DNA of 64,000 nucleotides from an uncultured bacterium (GCA_937896235.1 CALBMX010000067.1:1-64000); one strand, 5' to 3'; positions 8,371-18,139 are shown, counted from the stretch's first letter. The notes: generated by a model not told the origin, from the sequence alone. Translations and numbers: made by a program.

Positions 8371-9780
8371 TTGACCTTCCGACTCTACAACACCTTCACG
8401 AATCAGAAGGAAGTTTTTGTTCCCCTTACCCCCGGGATCGTGCGCATGTACAACTGCGGTCCGACCGTTTACGGGCGTCCGCACATTGGAAACCTCCGCT
8501 CGTTCTTGTTCGCGGATGTGTTGCGGCGTTGGCTGGAGTATAAAGGGTTCGATGTGAAGCAAGTCATGAACATCACCGATGTCGGGCACCTCGTGGACGA
8601 TGCCGACGAAGGTGAAGACAAGATGCTCGCACAGGCCGCTAAGGAGAAAATCGATCCGTGGGCTGTGGCCGAGCGTTACATGAAGGAGTTCCTCTCCGAT
8701 CTCGGGGCACTCAACTTTCTCCCAGCGATGATCTACCCGCGCGCGACCGATCACATCCCCGAGATGCTGGAGATGGTACAAGGCCTAGTTGCGACTGGAT
8801 ACGCCTATGAGGTCGATGGTGATGTCTATTTTGACGTGAGCAAGTTCCCAGCCTACGGCAAGCTGTCGGGGAACCGCGTGGAGGATCTCGTAGCGGGCTC
8901 GCGCATTGCTGTTCGTGAAGAGAAGCGCAATCCGGCCGACTTTGCGCTTTGGAAATCGGATGAGAAACACTTGATGAAGTGGGACTCACCTTATGGGCCC
9001 GATGGGTTCCCAGGTTGGCATATCGAGTGCTCTGCGATGGCTCGAAAGCACCTTGGAGAGCAGCTCGACATTCATACGGGTGGAGAGGATAATGTCTTTC
9101 CCCACCACGAATGTGAGATCGCGCAGTCCGAGGCATTCCACGGAAAGCAGTTCGCCAAGTTCTGGGCGCACGCTAAGTTCTTGCAGGTCGATGGCGGCAA
9201 GATGAGTAAGAGTCTCGGCAATGTCTACGTCCTCGATGACATTACGGATCGGGGGTTCGAGCCCCGCGTCTTGCGCTACACCCTTTTGCGAGGGCACTAC
9301 CGTCAGCCTCTGAATTTCACGTGGGACATCCTTGAAGAGAGCCGCGCTTCGATCGAAAACTGGGATCGCCTGGCTCAGGACTTGGGCCGCCTTTCGGAGG
9401 ACGTTGAGGCGGCACCATTGGGTATGGAGCACGTCGAGAGGGCGCGAAAGGAGTTCGAAGAGGGAATGGACGACGACCTGATGGTTCCCAGAGCTCTTGG
9501 AGCTATGGGGACCCTACGAGGCGCTGTCGGCCGCGGAGAGGTGGCCGGGGAAGCTGCACGTGAGGCCCTCAACTTCGTCAAGAGTGTCGACTCAATCCTA
9601 GGTGTCATCCGATTTGAGGATGGCAGCTTAGAGGCCTCGATCCAATCAAGAATCGACGCACGCACACAGGCGCGCTCCGCTAAAGATTGGGCCGAAAGCG
9701 ATCGCATACGCGACGAACTTCTAGCCGAGGGGATCGCCCTAGAGGATGGACCTGATGGCGTCATCTGGCGCCGCGTCTAA
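8371..9780 (+). CDS. cysS: Cysteinyl-tRNA synthetase
   Basis: Class I synthetase that charges tRNA-Cys. The Zn-ligand CGPTVY (29-34), HIGN (38-41), GWHIECS with a further Zn cysteine, HHECE and KMSKS (277-281) are all present, followed by the C-terminal helical anticodon-binding region. No in-frame ATG precedes the conserved core. The TTG at 8371 starts the protein at TFRLYNTFT, matching the family N-terminus and giving 469 residues, a normal length. A TTG at 8287 would add 28 unsupported residues. The gene is divergent from the kinase gene and convergent with rbfA. Confidence 0.95.
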   Translation: MTFRLYNTFTNQKEVFVPLTPGIVRMYNCGPTVYGRPHIGNLRSFLFADVLRRWLEYKGFDVKQVMNITDVGHLVDDADEGEDKMLAQAAKEKIDPWAVAERYMKEFLSDLGALNFLPAMIYPRATDHIPEMLEMVQGLVATGYAYEVDGDVYFDVSKFPAYGKLSGNRVEDLVAGSRIAVREEKRNPADFALWKSDEKHLMKWDSPYGPDGFPGWHIECSAMARKHLGEQLDIHTGGEDNVFPHHECEIAQSEAFHGKQFAKFWAHAKFLQVDGGKMSKSLGNVYVLDDITDRGFEPRVLRYTLLRGHYRQPLNFTWDILEESRASIENWDRLAQDLGRLSEDVEAAPLGMEHVERARKEFEEGMDDDLMVPRALGAMGTLRGAVGRGEVAGEAAREALNFVKSVDSILGVIRFEDGSLEASIQSRIDARTQARSAKDWAESDRIRDELLAEGIALEDGPDGVIWRRV

Positions 9781-9833
9781 TCCGTCCCCGGAGTTACTCC
9801 GCTCCGCGTCAATACTGCACAAAGGAAGGATCG

Positions 9834-9862
9834 GCGCTTGTCCTCCCAGGGATGACAAGCGC
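9834..9862. terminator. Hairpin between convergent cysS and rbfA
   Basis: GCGCTTGTC and GACAAGCGC form a perfect 9-bp stem with an 11-base loop, roughly midway between two convergent stops. There is no T-tract on either side. A second, longer-range pairing (9881-9887 with 9919-9925) lies nearby. It may work as a bidirectional 3'-end structure. Confidence 0.4.
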
Positions 9863-9954
9863 TCTGCTGCGCAGTCGATCGAGGCGGAGGCACGTTTTGA
9901 ATTCAGCAGCCTGACGCACCGCCTCTAGGGGAGATTCCGTCCCTGGAAACGGGT

Positions 9955-10359
9955 TTACTCGGCCTCTTTATCGAGATCGATCTCACCGTGGGCTACAGGA
10001 TTGATGCTCCTGTCGCTCTCGATGGCTCCGCGAATGAGGGCGTCCATTGCCGCTGCCTTCTCGATGCTATCGTCGAAGAGGAAGATGAGGTGGGGGACGC
10101 GACGCATAGAGAGGACACGACTCACTTTGCGTTGAATGAAACCAGCGGCGTCGCTGAGCATGTGCTTGACCTTGCTCTTATCTCCCTCTGTACCCAAGAC
10201 AGAGTAGAGGACTGTTGCAGACGCGAGGTCGTTCGAGACCGTCACTTCCGTGATGGTGATGAATGCTGAGCGCGGGTCCGAGATTTCGAACTCGATCGCA
10301 TACGCCGCGCGCTCTTTAATGCGCGCGGCGATGCGAGCTAGGGTCCTTGGATTAGCCAC
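9955..10359 (-). CDS. rbfA: 30S ribosome-binding factor A
   Basis: A 134-residue KH-fold factor for 16S rRNA 5'-end maturation and cold adaptation of the small subunit. The sequence shows the family's segments: R-x-A-x-x-I-K-E near the start, ISDPRSAFITITEV, SNDLASATVLYSVLG, the pattern R-x-L-x-M-R-x-V-P-H-L-x-F and DDSIEKAAAMDALI. It starts with GTG at 10359, nine bases after the infB stop, as third gene of nusA-infB-rbfA. The C-terminal tail is acidic. Confidence 0.95.
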   Translation of the reverse strand: MANPRTLARIAARIKERAAYAIEFEISDPRSAFITITEVTVSNDLASATVLYSVLGTEGDKSKVKHMLSDAAGFIQRKVSRVLSMRRVPHLIFLFDDSIEKAAAMDALIRGAIESDRSINPVAHGEIDLDKEAE

Positions 10360-10368
10360 GTGGAGCTG

Positions 10369-13293
10369 CTACTTGTCCCCGGCAACTGACATAGCGTCAA
10401 GTGCATCGGGCTCTTTGAGCTCGAGTTTACGAGCGGTTTCAGCATGATCGAAGGTCTCGATGATGTCGCCAACTTCGATGTTATCGTAGTTCTTGACGGT
10501 CAAGCCACACTCGAAGCCCTCGCGAACCTCTTTGGCATCGTCCGACTCGCGACGTAGGGATCCCATTGTGCCCGTGAAGACGACAGAGCCATCGCGTGTC
10601 AGGCGCAACTTGCTGTTGCGGCTGATCGTACCGTCGAGAACCATACAACCAGCGATGTTGCCGGTGCGAGAGCTCTTGAAGATACGCTTGATTTCGACGT
10701 GTCCAGTGATGACCTCCGTAATGTCCGGAGCCAACTTCCCCTCCATGAGGCCCTTGACGTAATCAAGAAGCTCGTAAAGGACGCGGAAGTTAAGGATGTT
10801 GACACCCTTGCGGTCGGCCTCTTTGCGGACCTTGGTCGCAGTTGAAACGTGGAACGCAAGGATCGTTGCATCTGAGGTTGAGGCGAGGTCGACATCGCTA
10901 TCGACAACAGAGCCAACACTCGCAGAGAGCACCTTGACTTCGATTTCGTCGTGCAGCATCGAAGCGAGTTGCTGGCGAATAACTTCGGATGAACCCTGAA
11001 CGTCAGTCTTGACCAGCAGGTTAATACTGGCTTTGTTGCTGGCTTTAACAGTTGCAAAGAGGTTGTCAGCGTTGACCGACTGCCGTTGAACCTGGTTCAT
11101 CTGGCGGCGCTTGGTTGCACGCTCTGTGGCGACTTCCTGAGCGCGGGAGAGGCTATCCACTACGTGGAACCGGTCGCCAACACTCGGCAGTTCGCTAAGT
11201 CCGGTCACTTCGATCGGCATGGATGGGCCAGCCTCTTTGATGCTCTTGTTGCGGTCGTTATGGATCGAGCGAACACGCCCGTAGCCTTCGCCCGCAAGGA
11301 TGACATCGCCGCAACGAAGGATTCCGTCCTGCACGATAAGGTGCGCGACTTTGCCTTTGCCCTGTTGAATCTCCGCCTCGAGGACGACACCGGCTGCAGG
11401 ACCCTTTTCGTGGGCCCGAAGCTCAAGCACTTCGCTTTCAAGGAAAACGCGCTCCAACAGCTCCTCGACACCCTCGCCAGTAAGACCACTGACTTGGAGC
11501 ATGGCTGTTGTTCCGCCCCAATCCTCAGGGATTAGATCGAAGCTCGAAAGCTCGTTGCGGACCATCTCTGGGTTGGACTCGGGGCGATCGCATTTGGTGA
11601 TGGCAACCACGATGGGGGTGCCAGCTGCGCGGGCATGATCAAGTGCTTCGCGGGTCTGCGGCATGACGCCGTCATCGCCGGCGACGACCAGCACGACAAC
11701 GTCAACGGCAGATGCGCCACGGGCGCGCATTGCGGTGAAGGCGGCGTGACCGGGGGTATCGACAATCGTTACACTGTGGCCGGACTTTGTGCTGACCATG
11801 TAAGCACCGATGTGTTGCGTGATGCCGCCGGCTTCGGTATTTGCAATGCGGCTCTCGCGGATGCAGTCGATGAGTGTCGTCTTGCCGTGGTCGACGTGGC
11901 CAAGGAAGGCAACGGTTGGCGCACGGGAAATCAGGTGCTCGTCATCAATAGCTTCGCGAGCATTGGAGAGCTCGGTAAGTAGAGCCGCTTCAGCAGCAAT
12001 CGCTTGGGAGACGACAAGGTCAACCTCGAATTCCTCGGCGAGAATCGTCGCGGTCTCTTCGTCGATCAGCGAGTTGATGTTTACCGAGCCGAAGCCAAGC
12101 AATTTGAAAGCAACTTTAAGTAGCTCGGTGGCCTTGATGGACATGGACTCAGCGAGTCCTTTCATCATGATCGGCTCTTCGATATTTACCGACTTGCCCG
12201 CCATCGGCGAACCGCCGAATTCCTTACCCATGCGCTGGCCACCGCGACCGCGGCCTGCACCGCGTCCGCGACCCTGGAATCCACCACGGCGGCGAAGGAA
12301 GCGTCCGGACTCTCGCTCTCGCAATTGAGCTGCAGTCAAGTCGTCTCGGTTTCCGGCATCACCCGTATGGGAGGGGACGCCAGCTACGCGGCCAAACGTG
12401 GGCTGAACATTGGGCTTAAAGTTTTCGTTAGCACCCCGCAAGCGACGGGAATCTGGGCGCTTGGGCTTGTGGGTCGGGATCGAGGCCAGGTCGATGAAAC
12501 CGACCACTTTACCTGCGGGTTTAGGACCCAGGCCCGTGGACGCCCTAGGCGCCTGAATCTCGGGGTAGTTTCTCTTTGGAGCGACTTCCCCGGACGGACC
12601 AGGAGTGGCTGCGGCCGGGGCGGAGGCCCCAGGGGTTGCCGCGGGAGTCTCTTGCGAAGTCTTCGCAGCTTCCGCCTCGTTGGCTGGCTTCTCTGGAGCC
12701 GCGTTCTCAGGTGCCGCGCTCTCAGGTGCCGCGCTCTCTTTTGCCGGAGCTTTGGCTACAGGTGCAATTTCTTGGATCGGCTCGGGAACTTTCGCCGCCT
12801 CAACCGGAGCGACGTCCACAGCAGCCGGAGCCACCTCTACAACAGCAGGAGTGCTTTCAACCTCAATCGGAGCAGCTGCCTCCGGCTTGGGGGCTGGTGC
12901 TGGTGTCTCGACAGCAGCGTCAGGCTGGGGAGCGGGAACCGAAGCTTTTTCGGCAGGCTTGGGCGCTGGGACGGGAGTCTCTATTTTGGGTTCGGGGGCA
13001 GGCTCTGGAGCACTGCCGGCTGCCTCGGAAGGCGCGGCTTCCACCGCCTTGACCTTCTTCTTGCGGCGGACAATCAAGCCTCCACCAAGATCCTCGCCAG
13101 TGTCGTCCTTTTTGGACTCTCCAATGACGCCGTAGGCTTCGAGTTTCGCTTGAACCTCGAGGACCTCAAAATCGTCTAAGGCGGTCATGTGGCTCTTGAC
13201 CTGGGTGAACCCCATGTCTTTGAGCTTGCTGGCAAGGTCCTTGCCGGCCATGCCGTATTCCTTAGCTAGGTCGTAGATTCGCTTCTTACTCAC
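10369..13293 (-). CDS. infB: Translation initiation factor IF-2
   Basis: A 974-residue GTPase that places initiator tRNA on the 30S subunit. An N-terminal IF2_N domain (about 1-57) is followed by a long Ala/Pro/Glu linker with ESAAP-type repeats (about 80-310), an Arg/Gly-rich patch, a second IF2_N-like domain and the G domain: GHVDHGKTT (465-473), DTPGHAAF, TKCD and SGLTG. Beta-barrel and C-terminal tRNA-binding domains follow. The G4 motif is TKCD rather than NKxD. The start is GTG at 13293, with no clear Shine-Dalgarno. It lies in the classic nusA-infB-rbfA order. Confidence 0.97.
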   Translation of the reverse strand: MSKKRIYDLAKEYGMAGKDLASKLKDMGFTQVKSHMTALDDFEVLEVQAKLEAYGVIGESKKDDTGEDLGGGLIVRRKKKVKAVEAAPSEAAGSAPEPAPEPKIETPVPAPKPAEKASVPAPQPDAAVETPAPAPKPEAAAPIEVESTPAVVEVAPAAVDVAPVEAAKVPEPIQEIAPVAKAPAKESAAPESAAPENAAPEKPANEAEAAKTSQETPAATPGASAPAAATPGPSGEVAPKRNYPEIQAPRASTGLGPKPAGKVVGFIDLASIPTHKPKRPDSRRLRGANENFKPNVQPTFGRVAGVPSHTGDAGNRDDLTAAQLRERESGRFLRRRGGFQGRGRGAGRGRGGQRMGKEFGGSPMAGKSVNIEEPIMMKGLAESMSIKATELLKVAFKLLGFGSVNINSLIDEETATILAEEFEVDLVVSQAIAAEAALLTELSNAREAIDDEHLISRAPTVAFLGHVDHGKTTLIDCIRESRIANTEAGGITQHIGAYMVSTKSGHSVTIVDTPGHAAFTAMRARGASAVDVVVLVVAGDDGVMPQTREALDHARAAGTPIVVAITKCDRPESNPEMVRNELSSFDLIPEDWGGTTAMLQVSGLTGEGVEELLERVFLESEVLELRAHEKGPAAGVVLEAEIQQGKGKVAHLIVQDGILRCGDVILAGEGYGRVRSIHNDRNKSIKEAGPSMPIEVTGLSELPSVGDRFHVVDSLSRAQEVATERATKRRQMNQVQRQSVNADNLFATVKASNKASINLLVKTDVQGSSEVIRQQLASMLHDEIEVKVLSASVGSVVDSDVDLASTSDATILAFHVSTATKVRKEADRKGVNILNFRVLYELLDYVKGLMEGKLAPDITEVITGHVEIKRIFKSSRTGNIAGCMVLDGTISRNSKLRLTRDGSVVFTGTMGSLRRESDDAKEVREGFECGLTVKNYDNIEVGDIIETFDHAETARKLELKEPDALDAMSVAGDK

Positions 13294-13347
13294 GGAGTAT
13301 GCTGAGGGGGTTCTCTTTGGAGACGGCTGAAAGGGATGCGGGCAAAA

Positions 13348-14397
13348 TTAGGCTTCGGTCGAGGATTCAGTTTCGAATACCTCGGGAGCTTCGTCCTTGT
13401 CCTTGACAGGAACGGATTGCTCCGCGTTGCGACCGAGGGTTTTCGCCCCGAACTCTTCACGAGTCATGATGTCGATATCCCAACCGCATAAGCGGCTGGC
13501 AAGTCGAACGTTCTGTCCCTTTTTACCGATGGCAAGGGACTGCTGATCTTCATCCACGATGACAATCGCCGCGTGGCGATCGATGTCGGGGAATATGTTG
13601 TCGAGGTGGATCGTAGCGGGCTTTAGGCCGTTCATGATCAAAGTCTCAAGGGAGTCGGACCACCGAATAATGTCGATTCGTTCGCCGCGTAGCTCGTCGA
13701 TGACGGCTTTGATACGCGAGCCACGAACACCGACGCAGGCGCCGATGCAATCGATTTTGGGGTCCATAGAGACGACGGCCATCTTGGTGCGATAGCCAGG
13801 CTCGCGAACCACGCGCTTGATGTCGATGACCTCGTCGGCGATTTCGGGCACCTCGAGTTCAAAGAGGCGGCGAACAAGGTCCGGGTGGGTACGACTGACG
13901 ATGATGCGGATCCTGGGACCATCCTTGCGGACCTCCAAGATGATGCCGCGCACGCGGTCGCCGGGGGAGAAGCTCTCGCCGCGGACGCGCTCTTCGCGTG
14001 GCAACCAGGCTTCGACTTTGCCGAGGTTGATGACCATGTTGTCGCCGTCAAAACGCTGAACGGATCCTGTGACGAGCTCACCCACGCGGGCTTCAAACTC
14101 GTCAAACAGGCTGTCGCGTTCCGATTCACGGAACTTCATGAGCATGACCTGCTTGCAGGCCTGGGCGGCGATGCGGCCGAGCTCTGCGAGCTCGAACTCA
14201 TATTCACCCTCGTCATCTTCAATGACTATTTCGCCGGTATTTCTGCCGATGGTGACGATCAAGTCTTCACCAACGCCGAGGCGCTTCTTTACGGCCATAC
14301 CGATAGCCTGCTCCAGCCCTTCAAAGATGTGCTCTTTGGGGATGTCCTTGTCGCGGTGGATTACATCCACCAGGCGCAGGAATTCTTCGTGGTTCAT
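13348..14397 (-). CDS. nusA: Transcription elongation/termination factor NusA
   Basis: A 349-residue RNA-polymerase-associated factor. The start is taken at ATG 14397 (MNHEEFLRLVD), which matches the family N-terminus; a GTG at 14457 would add a poorly supported hydrophobic segment. The N-terminal RNAP-binding domain (about 1-125) precedes an S1 domain (GSVQRFDGDNMVINLGKVEA) and two KH domains (GACVGVRGSRIK and AIGKKGQNVRLASRL). The protein ends soon after KH2, so the C-terminal acidic repeats of E. coli NusA are absent. It heads the operon with infB and rbfA; rimP, the usual upstream neighbour, is missing here. Confidence 0.95.
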   Translation of the reverse strand: MNHEEFLRLVDVIHRDKDIPKEHIFEGLEQAIGMAVKKRLGVGEDLIVTIGRNTGEIVIEDDEGEYEFELAELGRIAAQACKQVMLMKFRESERDSLFDEFEARVGELVTGSVQRFDGDNMVINLGKVEAWLPREERVRGESFSPGDRVRGIILEVRKDGPRIRIIVSRTHPDLVRRLFELEVPEIADEVIDIKRVVREPGYRTKMAVVSMDPKIDCIGACVGVRGSRIKAVIDELRGERIDIIRWSDSLETLIMNGLKPATIHLDNIFPDIDRHAAIVIVDEDQQSLAIGKKGQNVRLASRLCGWDIDIMTREEFGAKTLGRNAEQSVPVKDKDEAPEVFETESSTEA

Positions 14398-14703
14398 GTC
14401 GCGGGAAGTGAGAAAGCTAGCTAGAAAAAAAAGAAGCGCCGCAGAGCGACCCTTCACTAAAGAAGTCAGCGGTAAACCGCAGTCACCCTACGTCGCACAG
14501 ACCGGCGCAGCCGGGTCGGGTTTCAGTTGCTTCCCTGATGGGTTACACCCGAAAGTGACCGTTGCGTCGATTTTAGGCCACACAGTCTGTTATATCTATG
14601 AAGTAATGTCAACGGTCAGGGCTGTTCTTATGGCCTTATCAGCACTCCTTTTTCTTTCTAGGAAATCCCTTTTCGCTTCCCGCACCGTCTAGCGACTACC
14701 CAA
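14398..14703. other. Intergenic region between divergent nusA and the sigma-54 activator
   Basis: About 300 bases that must hold the promoters of the nusA operon (leftward) and of the activator gene (rightward). On the minus strand TTGACA occurs at about 14606-14611 and TATAAC about 12 bases further on, too close for a standard promoter, so I do not call it. No RNA gene, repeat or riboswitch was recognised. Confidence 0.5.
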
Positions 14704-15744
14704 ATGATCCTTAAACGGCTGCTCACCGAGTCCTCATCCTCGATCTTTCGGGCCTTTTTAGCCACGGTGGATACGGTCGCATCAAGCGATGTCACCGTGT
14801 TATTGTCCGGCGAGATTGGCGTTGGGAAAAGCGTCATTGCCAGGCGAATGCACCGCTCGGGTTTGCGCTCGATAGGCCCCCTCGTCGAGGTCTCTCTGGC
14901 GGCGATTTCCCCCAGCTTGCTTGAAAGCGAGCTCTTTGGGCATGTCAAAGGGGCCTTTACGGATGCTCGCGACGAGCGACTAGGTTGTTTTCGCCGCGCC
15001 GAAGGCGGGACCTTAGTGCTGGAAGACGTCGACCTGATGCCCGTGGACATGCAGGTGAAGCTACTGCGGACCCTCCAGGAGCGCGTGGTTGAGCCCGTTG
15101 GGGGCGAGGGCCCAATTCCGATTGACGTGCGCTTGATCGCGACCGCTGCGAGTGATTTGACGGCACTGGTGGCGGCCGGCCGCTTCCGGGAGGACCTGTA
15201 TTATAGGTTGGCGGTCGTGCCTTTAGAGGTTCCGCCCTTGCGAGCGCGCATGGAGGACCTCAACGCTTTGTGCGTGATCCTGGTGGAGAGGTTATTGGAG
15301 CGCCTCGAGCTGGGTCTCGCCAAACCACCGTCGGGTGGAATCCTAACGGCTGAGGCTCTGGACTGCCTGCGTGCACATCCCTGGCCAGGTAATGTGCGCG
15401 AACTTGAAAACTCCTTGGAGCGGGCCCTCGTGTTGGGGACCAGCGGGGTGGGAGGAGCCCATTTTGCGCAGCATGGAAAGTTGGGCCCAGAGGCCTTCGA
15501 CTTCTTGGTGGAGGCTGTTGATGGGGTCTGTGAGGAGCTGGCCGAACGCGCACTCGCCCATGGTCTCAATATCGACGATATCACCGGTGCGATGATGAGG
15601 TCGGCGATGAAGCTTGAGCGCGGTAATGTGAGTGCAGCGGCCCGTCGTCTTGGGGTAACACGTCGCGCGTTGGAATACCGAACGAACAGCGAAAAGGCGC
15701 CCATTGAGAGGCGCGGTGCTGCCAAAGAAGGAGAGGGGGTTTGA
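14704..15744 (+). CDS. Sigma-54-dependent activator with non-canonical ATPase motifs, no receiver domain
   Basis: A 346-residue enhancer-binding protein consisting of an AAA+ domain and a Fis-type helix-turn-helix (NVSAAARRLGVTRRALEYR near the C-terminus), without an N-terminal sensor. Walker A is GEIGVGKS (36-43). The sigma-54 contact loop is GAFTDA (83-88) instead of GAFTGA. Walker B is LVLEDVD (104-110), where the usual Asp-Glu pair is swapped to Glu-Asp. FREDLYYRL and HPWPGNVRELEN are intact. Family members remodel closed RNAP-sigma-54 complexes by ATP hydrolysis; these changes may weaken that activity. The stop overlaps the next gene's TTG start, so the two are coupled. Confidence 0.85.
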   Translation: MILKRLLTESSSSIFRAFLATVDTVASSDVTVLLSGEIGVGKSVIARRMHRSGLRSIGPLVEVSLAAISPSLLESELFGHVKGAFTDARDERLGCFRRAEGGTLVLEDVDLMPVDMQVKLLRTLQERVVEPVGGEGPIPIDVRLIATAASDLTALVAAGRFREDLYYRLAVVPLEVPPLRARMEDLNALCVILVERLLERLELGLAKPPSGGILTAEALDCLRAHPWPGNVRELENSLERALVLGTSGVGGAHFAQHGKLGPEAFDFLVEAVDGVCEELAERALAHGLNIDDITGAMMRSAMKLERGNVSAAARRLGVTRRALEYRTNSEKAPIERRGAAKEGEGV

Positions 15745-18068
15745 GACACGTCCGGCTCTTCTTTGCGCTCCTGTGGCTTAGCCTCTCCGGACTCCCCGTT
15801 TTTGGACAGGGAGTGGATGACGTTATGGATCAATTGTCCGCACACGATGCGGGAAGAGAGGCTCTCTCCGCAGAGGCGCGCATCGCTGCTGTGGTGCGGC
15901 TGGGCAATAAATCTCTCGGCCTTAGAAAGGCGGACGGGAGGGCTGAGGCGCTCGCGGATCGTGTGCGCTTTGACACCGATGCGCGTGTGCGCTCGGCAGC
16001 ACTCGAAGCGCTTGGAGCGATGGAGGGCAAGCGTGCCCCTAGGCAGCTGGCCTGGTTAGTTGCGGAGCTCTCTGGTGCGGAGTCCGTCGAGGCCGCACAG
16101 CAGCTGGCGGAGTCACCATTGGGCGGGGAGTGGCTCGTAAATCTGCTTCGCTTCGCTCTTACGCCTACGGCCTCGAAAGTGGAGATTGAGGGTGGTTCGG
16201 ACAGTATGCTGCTGCGGAACCTCGCAAGCGGGAGACTGGGGAACTCGGCGCTTGTCGCCCTTTTGAAGGGCTTGCCAAGGGCTCTTGTCTCCACTGGTTT
16301 GCGGGAAGCTGAGAGTGTCTTAGCGCTTGCCAAAAATCACCACTCCGAGGCCGTTCGCGATGCCGCCGGTGCTGCTCTGGATGGGGCTATTGCCCGTCTG
16401 GGGGCGCGTGCCCGTGACGTCGAGGTCCTCGCTCTTTTTGAGGGTCTAGGTGGTTCGGGGTGGGATCCCGAAGAGCTTCTCGTGCGACGTACTATTTATA
16501 AAATTGGACGTGGCATCGAGCTGAAGGACGCGCTCTCGACGGCGCAGCTTGTCACTAGACGGAACCGCGGAGGGGCCGAGTACGATTCGCGCCGATGGCA
16601 CTTTTTCGGATGCTATTTAGAGGCTGCCGCACTGCTCGCTGACGGTCGTCCCGATGAGACTTTAGGCCCCCTGATGCGCGCCTCTTTTGCGCTCGACGGT
16701 CTCTCTATGGAGCGCCTTGATTTGGTGCCGGACTTGCGTCAGCCCTCTGTAGTTTCTGCTCGCCGCGGAGCGGAGATCCTCGAGCTTCGCGGGTTGGTTG
16801 ATCTTATGGCGGCGACGTGTCTTCTCGCGCGCGGTCACTCACCTTTGGACCCCAAAGTGCTTAGCCATCTGCGCGCCGCCCATGAGTTTAGTTTGTGGGC
16901 ACAGCTGCGCGAGTCGGCCGTGGATACGAACGCCTCCATCTCTGGGTTTGACGTTGTATTGGATAATGAGTTGGGGCCTCGTCGATTGGTTTTTTCCGCC
17001 CCCGAAAACGAGAACTGGTCAGGGCCGGGCAGGTCGCGTTCTCTCGATCTGCTCCTCGACTTAGGCCGCGCCTGTCGCGTGGTTGTGGGGAGCGAGTTGC
17101 CGGGCTTTCGGGCTCCAGAAAACGCGACTACCGAAGAGGGCCCGCGCGATGATCCTCGTCGTTTTCAGCTCCTCAAGAGTTTGCGAGTTGCCCAGCTGCG
17201 AGCCGTCCAGAGGGCATTGGAGAGCACTTGGGACCCCGCGGAAATGCAAATGCTCGAGATGCAGCGGCAAGCACTCTCCGCCGCTGTGGAACGCGAGCGA
17301 GAAGAGGGTTGGGAGAAATTGGACGGGCTGCGCCTCCCCTCGATCTTCGCCCTCCTGCTCGCAGGTGATCTACGGGCCGAGGATCGTGGTGATGACGCTG
17401 TTGTTCTGTGTGAGACACTACTGGAGGACCTGCAGAGTGGGGGCAGCCTAGAGCAGGGCGCCTGGGGAGCTTGGTTGTCCGCTCGGGTGCAGATCGCGCT
17501 CGGGGGCTCTTTGTCAGATGCTGGCCGTCCCAAGCAGGCATTGGGTGTTTTGGAGGAGGCGGTCCTTAGCTTGGAGGCAGTTGAGAATACGCTAGTGGAG
17601 CGGAGATCTGCTGAAACCGATGAGCGTATCCTCGCGATCCACGATGCCCAGATCAAGCAGACGCAAGACCTGCGCTCCGAGGCGCTGGTCGCATTAGCTG
17701 TTACAAGTAACGTGCGTCTCGGTGACCCCGAGACAGCACTCGCCTACTTCGAACGTGCCTACGCCTTACAGCAAACGGACTTTATGAAGGGGCTGCTCGC
17801 CTGCTATCGCGCTCGGTTTGGCGCTGTTGACGAGGCTAGGGCACTACTCCGCACCGTTGAGCCGGCCCCGGCTGTCTATTACAACCTCGCCTGCGCCTAT
17901 GCGCTCCTAGGGGACCTAGACGAGGCTCTCGGTATGTTGCGACGTGAGCTCGAGGAGAATCACTTTTCTCCTGGTTCCCTCGCTAGGCAGAAGCGTTGGG
18001 CCCGGGGTGACCCAGACCTCTCAAGTCTGTGGGAAGACCCGCGCTTTTTGGCGCTTGTTGAAGAGTAG
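15741..18068 (+). CDS. Secreted HEAT/TPR-repeat protein of unknown function
   Basis: 775 residues. A signal peptide (MRHVRLFFALLWLSLSGLPVFG) precedes helical repeats of HEAT type in the first third (for example the segment around AALEALGAMEGKRAPRQLAWLV) and TPR-like repeats near the C-terminus (ETALAYFERAYALQ, YYNLACAYALLGDLDEAL). The start is the TTG at 15741, seven bases after AAGGAG and overlapping the activator's TGA. The coupling suggests a common regulatory circuit. No enzymatic motif is visible. Confidence 0.75.
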   Translation: MRHVRLFFALLWLSLSGLPVFGQGVDDVMDQLSAHDAGREALSAEARIAAVVRLGNKSLGLRKADGRAEALADRVRFDTDARVRSAALEALGAMEGKRAPRQLAWLVAELSGAESVEAAQQLAESPLGGEWLVNLLRFALTPTASKVEIEGGSDSMLLRNLASGRLGNSALVALLKGLPRALVSTGLREAESVLALAKNHHSEAVRDAAGAALDGAIARLGARARDVEVLALFEGLGGSGWDPEELLVRRTIYKIGRGIELKDALSTAQLVTRRNRGGAEYDSRRWHFFGCYLEAAALLADGRPDETLGPLMRASFALDGLSMERLDLVPDLRQPSVVSARRGAEILELRGLVDLMAATCLLARGHSPLDPKVLSHLRAAHEFSLWAQLRESAVDTNASISGFDVVLDNELGPRRLVFSAPENENWSGPGRSRSLDLLLDLGRACRVVVGSELPGFRAPENATTEEGPRDDPRRFQLLKSLRVAQLRAVQRALESTWDPAEMQMLEMQRQALSAAVEREREEGWEKLDGLRLPSIFALLLAGDLRAEDRGDDAVVLCETLLEDLQSGGSLEQGAWGAWLSARVQIALGGSLSDAGRPKQALGVLEEAVLSLEAVENTLVERRSAETDERILAIHDAQIKQTQDLRSEALVALAVTSNVRLGDPETALAYFERAYALQQTDFMKGLLACYRARFGAVDEARALLRTVEPAPAVYYNLACAYALLGDLDEALGMLRRELEENHFSPGSLARQKRWARGDPDLSSLWEDPRFLALVEE

Positions 18069-18139
18069 CGCCGTTAAACTCCCGCGCTCCACTTGGGACT
18101 GCCTGAGCGGCAAGAGCGAAAAGGCAATTTGGAAGCGAT

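Noticed and set aside
12325-13179. Plus-strand ORF opposite infB
   Set aside because: It mirrors the Ala/Pro/Glu linker of IF-2; low complexity explains the open frame.
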